From NCBI GenBank assembly GCA_025980625.1, contig JAICXG010000007.1:1-27503 (forward strand): DNA of 27,503 nt, written 5' to 3'. Shown in pieces: positions 21,813 to 27,503 of the stretch. Each line of letters begins with the position of its first letter. Within the stretch, counting starts at the first letter, position 1. Below the pieces are notes generated by a model. That model was given only the letters and a program-made list of their open reading frames with translations, did not search any database and was not told the origin of the DNA. Both the position numbers and the translations under genes were made by a program. The DNA is from Chthoniobacterales bacterium. Its GTDB lineage: Bacteria; Verrucomicrobiota; Verrucomicrobiia; Chthoniobacterales; UBA10450.

Positions 21813-22643
21813 ATGCGGCGATCTTGCAGGGCTTTTACTCTGGCTGAGTTACTCGTCTCAGTCGCAGTCCTGACCATTCTCATCCTTATCGCCACCAGGA
21901 TGATCAATAGCGCGGCGACGGTGACCACGCTCGGAAGCAAACGGATGGACGCTGACAGCCAGGTGAGGCCGGTGCTCGACCGGATGGCGATTGACTTCGC
22001 GCAGATGATCCGACGGCCCGACGTCGATTACTATGTCAAGTCAGGCAACCAGGCCGGTAACGACCAGATCGCTTTCTTCTCCAACGTCGCCGGCTATTAC
22101 CCGCCGACCGGATCTCAAAGCCCGATTTCGTTAGTGGCCTACCGGATCAATTCCGATGCTACCTCTCCCTCCTGCAACAGAATGGAGCGGATGGGTAAAG
22201 GTTTACTTTGGAGCAGCGTTTCCACGACCTACAAACCAATCCTTTTTGCCCCTCAGACTATTGCCGGCAATTGGCCGGCTGCGACAAACGGCGACGCCGA
22301 CCCCGATTACGAGTTGGTCGGACCGCAGATCTTTCGCTTTGAATATTTCTATCTCTTAAAGAGTGGTGCAATCGCGGACTCTGTTGGAATTGACGGCCTG
22401 CAGGACGTCGCCGCGATCGTGATCACGCTGGCGGCAATTGACCAAAAGAGCCGTTTGTTTCTGTCCGATGCGAACCTCACGACGCTCGCCGGACGACTCA
22501 AAGATTTCGATTCGGGCCAACCGATCTACGATCTAACTACGAGTTGGCAGGCGGCGCTCGATGGCGTCAGCGACATGCCGCGGGTGGTAATTAACGGCGT
22601 GCGGATTTATCAACGTTATTTGTATTTGAGTGCATCGAAATGA
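21813..22643 (+). CDS. Pseudopilin, Verru_Chthon cassette protein C-like
   Basis: From ATG at 21813 the product is 276 residues with leader MRRSCRA, cleavage at Ala7-Phe8, and FTLAELLVSVAVLTILILIATRM with Glu at +5. A TTG at 21789 would add eight residues and overlap the previous gene; I prefer the ATG because it gives a leader length like that of B. The mature domain has RPVLDRMAIDFAQMIRR and a later FRFEYFYLL, similar to GspJ-type pseudopilins in layout. It ends overlapping the next gene by four bases (ATGA). Cys appears only once after the leader, so no disulfide is evident. Confidence 0.82.
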   Translation: MRRSCRAFTLAELLVSVAVLTILILIATRMINSAATVTTLGSKRMDADSQVRPVLDRMAIDFAQMIRRPDVDYYVKSGNQAGNDQIAFFSNVAGYYPPTGSQSPISLVAYRINSDATSPSCNRMERMGKGLLWSSVSTTYKPILFAPQTIAGNWPAATNGDADPDYELVGPQIFRFEYFYLLKSGAIADSVGIDGLQDVAAIVITLAAIDQKSRLFLSDANLTTLAGRLKDFDSGQPIYDLTTSWQAALDGVSDMPRVVINGVRIYQRYLYLSASK

Positions 22644-25600
22644 TCCCGCCCTTTATTAGCAACCGACGCGGCGCGGCCTTGCTCATCGTGCTGGCATTCC
22701 TCGTCATTCTAAGCGCAATCGTTGTCGCCTATCTCTCGCGAACAACCGCGGACCGCGAACTCGCACATGATACATTCAGTGAGACTCGGGCTGACACGGT
22801 AGCTCGGAGCGCTTTGGATATCGTGGTTGGCGATCTCAAGCAGGAATTAAGTGACGGTTCAACTGCTTCTACGGTTAATGGCTACACCGTCTACACGCCG
22901 ACAACGCCTGCGAATATGCGACCAATGCAAAGCGGCACTGCATCTCCGACACCTACACCCGCGGCAAACATGATTCGCCGCAGCATCCGTTCGGATCCTA
23001 TTGCGTCTCCGGGTGTAGGTTGCCGTGCTTCCGCAGTCAATTCAACTACGGACGTTTCTTTAAACAATCGCTCAGTTACCCCGGCGAGATGGAACAGGCA
23101 TTATTTGATTCCGCGTCTGAACTCGGGCACGGCGGTCGACTCAACACCGATCGCCAGTTTTACGTCTCCAGATTGGGTGCTGGTAACACGAAGCGGCCCC
23201 ACACCATTCCCAAGCTGGAACCCGGCTATCAAGGATCCAACCGCGAGCAATCCAGCCTATGTGACTGGTCGTTACGCTTACGCGATTTACGACGAGGGCG
23301 GGCTTTTGGATGTAAATGTCGCAGGCTTTCCGTCTCCCTCACCCTCACCTCCAAGCTATGTCCAGGCAATCGGACGCAAAGGCTCTACAGCTTATGCGGA
23401 CCTTACCGCTTTACCAACATCATCGGCTAGCCCTGCTCCCACCTTTCCTCCGGCGCGAGTTAATCAGATCGTAGGCTGGCGAAACTATGCCTCCACACAG
23501 CCAAGTGGTAGCATAACGAATAACACTTTCGCTTTTAACGCGGCCAGCGCACAGAACTTTATCAATTTAGTCGCGAACAATACTGGCTTTCTTACCGTCT
23601 CTTCCGCACCACCTTATAACGGCGGGACCGACCAGGGTTTTGCGACGCGGCAACAACTGATCGCTTTCCGAACGGGCAGCGCGGATATCGGGTTTTCTCA
23701 AAATGTACTGCAATATCTCGGCACATTCTCGCGCGAGCTGAATCGGCCGAGTTGGAAGCCAGTGACTACATCTGCCATTAATCCCGACCTTCAGAGCGTT
23801 CGGGTCACAAACACATTCACACGGTCTGACGGCACACAGGCAATTCTTGGCGAGCCGCTGATGAAAACTCGTTTCGCTCTTTCTCGGATTAATGAACTTC
23901 TGACTACGACAGATCCGAACATTCAACGGGACTTCGGTTTGATATGGGACGGCACCAATAATCGGTGGAATTATGTTGGGGCGAGCGGATCTGCCGTTCA
24001 GTCCAGCATCAAGACATTGTCGCAAGTAGCCGCCGAGAGTCCCGGCCGTGAACCCAACTTTTTCGAAATCCTAAAGGCAATAATTACAAATGGCTCGGTC
24101 GGGCTCGGCTCCGGCCCGGACAACACCTTTGTCGCTGCTGAATCGAAGTACTACGATACAACGGGCGGACTAAGCGGTGATTACCAAATCATGCAGATCG
24201 GCGCTAACATTATTGATGCCTGGGATTCGGATAACATTCCAGCGTTTATCAACTTCGCTGGAAATGAGTTGGCCGGCGTTGAGAACTTGCCTTACCTAAA
24301 CAAGCTTGTGCTCTGCCCGAAGGTTCCTTCATCGGATGGTTCTCAAGGAACCGCTGACGCGTGGCTCCTTCCATCCCTCTGGAATCCTCATCAAAACGGA
24401 AGTGTCGCAACAAGCACAGGCAACCGCGTACGCATTGCGCTGACGGGCACTCCAGCTTACACAGCGGGTTTTAAGGTTGGACCCACTACATATACGACGA
24501 ATGCGATCGTGATGTCTCCGACACCAAGCATCGACGTCGCCGCTAACGGTTTTATGGCACCAACTCCGCCGAGCGATCCGGCTCCCGCGCCTCTTGCCAC
24601 ATCCGGCGCGGTCTCTTCCGTTTTCGGTCCGGGCGGTCCGGAAAAATACTACGGCTTTCATTTCGTGTTCGCTACTCCTCCCACCGCGACCCAGGTGAAT
24701 CGAGATAATCTAGATACCGCCTATCCCGATTTTGGAACTTCCACGACCGGCAATATTGAACTTCAGGTTCAACTTGCGGATGCGACGTACAAAACCTACG
24801 AGAAGTGGAGCATCGCCGCGACTGATCATCCGCTCACGGCACAGGCTGTAAAAAGGAATGGTGATTGGACGAGTACAAATAAGCTGATTGATCCCGAATA
24901 CATCGCGCTTGATCCAAGAACTTTGCGGTTTGGCATTTGGGGAACTGACGCGAACAGTCAGGGCAGCACCGGGATCGCGAAGAAGCAGGCAAGTTACGGT
25001 GCCGAAGATTCAGTAGATCTAGGCGCCCCGGCGAATCGAATCGAACAGATTACGTGGTCAAAGCCTCAAGGTATCGCTTTTACCGTTACACCTAACCCAT
25101 CCACATCTACTCCAAGTGACTTGTCTCTCTATGCGACGAACGCGGCGACCGGAACCACCAATCACTATATTGACTTGGACGGTGTGGAGCGCAGTGGCGA
25201 TTGGACGACGGATGCGAATGGAACAACGTCGAAAACGACAATTATGTACGGCTCCGTTAAGACGCCGCCTGCGGGCAACTACTTCGATCGGCCCCAGATT
25301 CTTAGCGCGGCGTTTCAAAGTGTCGCGGAATTAGGACAGGTTTTTCGTGACCAACCTTGGAAGACGCTTAATTTTACGACAGCCAATTCTGGCGATGTCG
25401 GCCTTCTCGATACATTCACATTGCAGGATGTATCGACAACCGCGGGGAGATTCACTCTGAACACCAGGCAACTACCGGTTCTGAAGGCAATCCTATCGAA
25501 AAGTGCGTTGCGAATCGACGGAACCAGCATTCTGACTTCGGCCCAACTAACCAGCCTCTGCAACGATATCGCCGCGATTACCGCTAGCAGTCCCGTCCTG

Positions 25601-25885
25601 AATAAGTCGGAGGTTGTGGCACAGCTTGCTACTAAAGCCTCCTTTACCGGCCTGGGGAACAAAGAAGCTCGAGAGTGCGTCGTACGCGCGCTTTGCGATG
25701 CAACCCAAACCCGCACCTGGGACCTGATGATTGATTTGATCGCGCAATCAGGGCGTTACCCGCCCACCGCCAATGGTCTGGCTGACTTCGTGGTTGAAGG
25801 AGAGAAGCGTTACTGGCTGCATATAGCGATCGATCGCTTTACCGGTGAAGTGATCGATCAACAGTTGGAAGCGGTTTACGAGTAG
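22640..25885 (+). CDS. Verru_Chthon cassette protein A-like large GspK-like protein
   Basis: The 1081-residue protein opens with a basic leader and one membrane segment, NRRGAALLIVLAFLVILSAIVVAYL (residues 8-32 or so). This resembles the N-terminus of GspK pseudopilins more than that of pilins proper, since Glu +5 is missing. A long extracytoplasmic part follows, with Ser/Pro/Thr-rich linkers (SPTPTPAAN, PSPSPSPPS). It contains GspK-like features such as GRYAYAIYDEGGLLDVN (about 210-226) and VNQIVGWRNY, and a C-terminal AIDRFTGEVIDQQLEAVYE. As the last and by far the largest gene, it fits cassette protein A, a Verrucomicrobiota family. GspK caps the tip of the type II secretion pseudopilus; a tip role here is inference. 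Base composition looks less GC-rich than in the flanking genes. Confidence 0.84.
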   Translation: MIPPFISNRRGAALLIVLAFLVILSAIVVAYLSRTTADRELAHDTFSETRADTVARSALDIVVGDLKQELSDGSTASTVNGYTVYTPTTPANMRPMQSGTASPTPTPAANMIRRSIRSDPIASPGVGCRASAVNSTTDVSLNNRSVTPARWNRHYLIPRLNSGTAVDSTPIASFTSPDWVLVTRSGPTPFPSWNPAIKDPTASNPAYVTGRYAYAIYDEGGLLDVNVAGFPSPSPSPPSYVQAIGRKGSTAYADLTALPTSSASPAPTFPPARVNQIVGWRNYASTQPSGSITNNTFAFNAASAQNFINLVANNTGFLTVSSAPPYNGGTDQGFATRQQLIAFRTGSADIGFSQNVLQYLGTFSRELNRPSWKPVTTSAINPDLQSVRVTNTFTRSDGTQAILGEPLMKTRFALSRINELLTTTDPNIQRDFGLIWDGTNNRWNYVGASGSAVQSSIKTLSQVAAESPGREPNFFEILKAIITNGSVGLGSGPDNTFVAAESKYYDTTGGLSGDYQIMQIGANIIDAWDSDNIPAFINFAGNELAGVENLPYLNKLVLCPKVPSSDGSQGTADAWLLPSLWNPHQNGSVATSTGNRVRIALTGTPAYTAGFKVGPTTYTTNAIVMSPTPSIDVAANGFMAPTPPSDPAPAPLATSGAVSSVFGPGGPEKYYGFHFVFATPPTATQVNRDNLDTAYPDFGTSTTGNIELQVQLADATYKTYEKWSIAATDHPLTAQAVKRNGDWTSTNKLIDPEYIALDPRTLRFGIWGTDANSQGSTGIAKKQASYGAEDSVDLGAPANRIEQITWSKPQGIAFTVTPNPSTSTPSDLSLYATNAATGTTNHYIDLDGVERSGDWTTDANGTTSKTTIMYGSVKTPPAGNYFDRPQILSAAFQSVAELGQVFRDQPWKTLNFTTANSGDVGLLDTFTLQDVSTTAGRFTLNTRQLPVLKAILSKSALRIDGTSILTSAQLTSLCNDIAAITASSPVLNKSEVVAQLATKASFTGLGNKEARECVVRALCDATQTRTWDLMIDLIAQSGRYPPTANGLADFVVEGEKRYWLHIAIDRFTGEVIDQQLEAVYE

Positions 25886-25926
25886 TAGCTCCCGGCAGAA
25901 CTCCACCGGGCGGTGAAGGCGGTGCA

Positions 25927-25943
25927 GCCGCGGAGACCGCGGC
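25927..25943. repeat. Small hairpin in the gap after the pseudopilin cassette
   Basis: GCCGCGG (25927-25933) and CCGCGGC (25937-25943) form a 7-bp stem with an AGA loop, the same loop size as the stem-loops at 12840-12977. It lies 42 bases after the cassette stop and could help end that transcript, though no T-run follows. Apart from this, one near-copy of the iterated motif (26047-26054) and the ribosome site of the next gene, I see nothing in 25886-26092. Confidence 0.45.
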
Positions 25944-26078
25944 GTCGAAGGTAGCGCCGGACTTGGATGTGCCGCGAAAATTGCCGGTGAAGCGCGCCGA
26001 AAAAAAGACGCCTTTTCGCTCGACATTTCGCAAGCTGCCACCTAGGCCGTTAGGCAGCGATCGCTTTTGTCACTCGCA

Positions 26079-26085
26079 AAAGGAG
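26079..26085 (+). promoter_or_regulatory. Strong Shine-Dalgarno site of the OFA transporter
   Basis: AAAGGAG lies seven bases before the ATG at 26093. It is the clearest ribosome binding site in the window, where most genes lack one, and it fixes the start of the transporter. Confidence 0.75.
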
Positions 26086-26092
26086 CAAAATT

Positions 26093-27298
26093 ATGCGCAC
26101 AGCAAACCGTTGGATCATCGCCATCGCCGGCATTTTTCTCCAGATCACCCTCGGCGCCGTCTATGCCTGGAGCGTCTTTCGGGTGCCGTTGTCGAAGCAA
26201 TTCGGCTGGAGCATTTCCCAGGTTACGCTCACCTTCACGATCAGTATTTTCGTGCTTGGTTTTGCCTCGTTTTTCGGCGGGCTCTGGATGAACCGCCAGG
26301 GGCCACGCGTCGTCGCGCTGACCGCGGCCACGCTCTATGGGCTGGGTGTTTTCCTGGCGAGCTTTTCGGCCCATAAGCTTTGGTGGCTCTATCTAAGTTA
26401 CGGGGTAATCGGCGGGCTCGGCCTGGGGCTGGGCTATATCGTGCCGGTCGCGGTCTTGGTGAAATGGTTTCCCGACCGGCGCGGTCTCATCACCGGCATC
26501 GCGGTGGGCGGCTTCGGCGCCGGGGCGCTGATTACCGCCCCGGTCGCGACGGAGCTGATCAAGTCAGTCGGTGTGCTAACGACTTTCGCCTATCTCGGGA
26601 TCGCCTATTTCATTGTCGCGATTATCGCGGCGATGTTCATGCGAAATCCGCCAGAGGGCTACGCCCCGGCCGGATGGACCGCGACGGCAAAACAAACTGC
26701 GCAGCGCGCGACGGTTGATTACACGCTGGGCGAAGCGCTCAAGACCTGGCAGTGGTGGGCGCTCTGGGCGATTCTGTTCCTCAACACCTGCGCCGGGATC
26801 GCGGTCATCTCGCAGGAGTCTCCGCTCTTCCAGAAGTTGACTGGGGTGACCGCGATCGTGGCCGGAGGGATGGTCGGGATCGCCAGCCTCGGCAACGCAG
26901 TCGGTCGGGTGTTCTGGGCCTGGACCTCGGATCTCCTAACCCGGAGGGTAACGTTCATGATCATGTTCGCCCTGCAGGTTGTGCTCTTTTGGTTTGTGCC
27001 AAAAATCGCACTGCCGACGCTCATGACGACGATTACTTTTATTATCCTGATGTGCTACGGCGGCGGGTTCGGCACCATGCCGGCTTTCACGGCGGATTAC
27101 TTTGGCTCGCGGAACGTTGGGCCAATTTATGGACTGATGCTGACGGCCTGGAGTTTTGCGAGTGTGGCCGGGCCGCTCTACATCGCGCACATGGTGGAGA
27201 CGACCAGCCGCTATGACACCGCCCTGCGGGTGATCGCCGGGGTAATGTTGGTTTCGATTGTCCTGCCAGTGATCGTTAGACCACCGCGGCGCGCGTAA
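26093..27298 (+). CDS. OFA-family MFS transporter (oxalate:formate antiporter-like)
   Basis: This is a 401-residue, twelve-helix major facilitator protein. The opening WIIAIAGIFLQITLGAVYAWSVF, with the next helix block, is the hallmark of the oxalate:formate antiporter (OFA) family, as are GLGLGLGYIVPVAVLVKWFPDRRGLITGIAVGGFG in the fourth helix and loop, and TADYFGSRNVGPIYGLMLTAWS near the end. Family members exchange small carboxylates, but the substrate is unpredictable from sequence; many are annotated only as OFA transporters. No oxalyl-CoA enzyme is visible nearby. A strong ribosome site supports the start. It contains only degraded near-copies of the iterated motif (26575-26582, 27273-27280). 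Confidence 0.9.
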   Translation: MRTANRWIIAIAGIFLQITLGAVYAWSVFRVPLSKQFGWSISQVTLTFTISIFVLGFASFFGGLWMNRQGPRVVALTAATLYGLGVFLASFSAHKLWWLYLSYGVIGGLGLGLGYIVPVAVLVKWFPDRRGLITGIAVGGFGAGALITAPVATELIKSVGVLTTFAYLGIAYFIVAIIAAMFMRNPPEGYAPAGWTATAKQTAQRATVDYTLGEALKTWQWWALWAILFLNTCAGIAVISQESPLFQKLTGVTAIVAGGMVGIASLGNAVGRVFWAWTSDLLTRRVTFMIMFALQVVLFWFVPKIALPTLMTTITFIILMCYGGGFGTMPAFTADYFGSRNVGPIYGLMLTAWSFASVAGPLYIAHMVETTSRYDTALRVIAGVMLVSIVLPVIVRPPRRA

Positions 27299-27387
27299 CT
27301 TTGGGTGTCTTTCAGCTGGATGGGACAGCTTTACCGTGACATTTTCAGACGACCAGCAACGACCTTGCAGGCGTAGAAAAGCTTGAG

Positions 27388-27503
27388 ATGGACACGTTGA
27401 ACGATCTCTTCTGGAGTTGGCCGCTCGTTAGGCAAATCCGCGAGCGCAAGGACGGCACCGGGATTGAGTCAATGTCGGAAAAGACGCGCGCGATGCGCGC
27501 CCG
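27388..27503 (+). CDS. Truncated ORF of unknown function at the right edge
   Basis: An ATG opens a frame that stays open to the window edge (38 codons), beginning MDTLNDLFWSWPLVRQIRER. The composition (amphipathic, Arg/Lys/Asp-rich) looks like coding sequence, and the iterated motif inside it reads as Val-Arg, as in other genes. I do not recognise it. It may be co-transcribed with the OFA transporter 90 bases upstream. Confidence 0.45.
   Translation, partial: MDTLNDLFWSWPLVRQIRERKDGTGIESMSEKTRAMRA

Larger units (their letters stand above)
164..27432. repeat. Dispersed iterated motif CCTAACGA/TCGTTAGG, 35 exact copies
   Basis: Exact copies found by eye. CCTAACGA on the plus strand starts at 164, 210, 2018, 2748, 3821, 4605, 5957, 8121, 8723, 9380, 9727, 10196, 10497, 18923, 19160 and 19684. 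TCGTTAGG starts at 1020, 2383, 3296, 3435, 4270, 4731, 6211, 6726, 7867, 11860, 15778, 16427, 17019, 17808, 17882, 18054, 18165, 18236 and 27425. Thirty of the 35 extend to the nonamer GCCTAACGA. One-mismatch copies start at 564, 3019, 8307, 12426, 18545, 21683, 26047, 26575 and 27273, and probably elsewhere. In coding sequence the motif is read as Pro-Asn-Asp/Glu (9), Leu-Thr (6), Ser-Leu-Gly (7) or Val-Arg (7). Two copies supply stop codons and four lie between genes. The two remaining frames would create an internal stop. Confidence 0.9.

Noticed and set aside
164..27432. Iterated motif as a Chi or FtsK-orienting sequence
   Set aside because: The two orientations are almost equally frequent (16 and 19) and interspersed, whereas those sequences are strand-skewed along a replichore.

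Overview
This looks like chromosomal DNA of a GC-rich Verrucomicrobiota bacterium, most likely a Spartobacteria/Chthoniobacterales type. The best evidence is the four-gene pseudopilin cassette at 20466-25885, which has the layout of the 'Verru_Chthon cassette' D-B-C-A described from Verrucomicrobium and Chthoniobacter. The two secreted beta-propeller proteins share a C-terminal domain type that I recall as common in this phylum. The taxonomic call is inference from gene content, not from a marker-gene tree.

Layout. 1-1282: the tail of a DUF72 (YecE-like) protein converges on an envelope protein with a TonB-like N-terminus and an OmpA domain. 1393-5092: a compact minus-strand biosynthetic run, dapF-dapA-dapB-folK-panB (diaminopimelate/lysine, folate, pantothenate). 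5120-6705: a secreted protein that may have an NlpC/P60-like fold, then queE. 6743-8620: a minus-strand pair, an Fsr-like efflux transporter followed by a DedA membrane protein. 8694-10321: queD and an unassigned ATP-grasp-like protein. 10498-11402: a RES-Xre toxin-antitoxin pair. 11612-15653, all minus: two tandem paralogous beta-propeller proteins upstream of kbl. 15736-19960, plus: a 3D-domain lipoprotein, a Ski2-like helicase and agmatine deiminase. 20015-20284: a small HMA-domain protein. 20466-25885: the pseudopilin cassette. 26093-27298: an OFA-family MFS transporter. A truncated ORF runs off the right end.

The most striking signal is not a gene. The octamer CCTAACGA (or its complement TCGTTAGG), usually extended to the nonamer GCCTAACGA, occurs 35 times exactly by eye, where chance predicts fewer than one. 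Copies lie on both strands in near-equal numbers (16 and 19), mostly inside genes, in all four reading frames that do not create a stop, and they provide stop codons for at least two genes. This is the behaviour expected of a DNA-level highly iterated sequence, such as the Neisseria and Haemophilus DNA uptake sequences or cyanobacterial HIP1. Exact copies are missing from the beta-propeller pair and from the pseudopilin cassette through the OFA transporter, so those parts may have a different history.

No gene-free stretch exceeds about 210 bases. The largest gaps hold structured repeats: 10347-10469 (two hairpins in an outer inverted repeat), 11452-11616 (a nested palindrome), 12840-12977 (four short stem-loops with 3-base loops), 16400-16466 (a 12-bp inverted repeat) and 25886-26092 (one small hairpin and little else). 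I saw no tRNA, rRNA, CRISPR array, transposase or phage gene.
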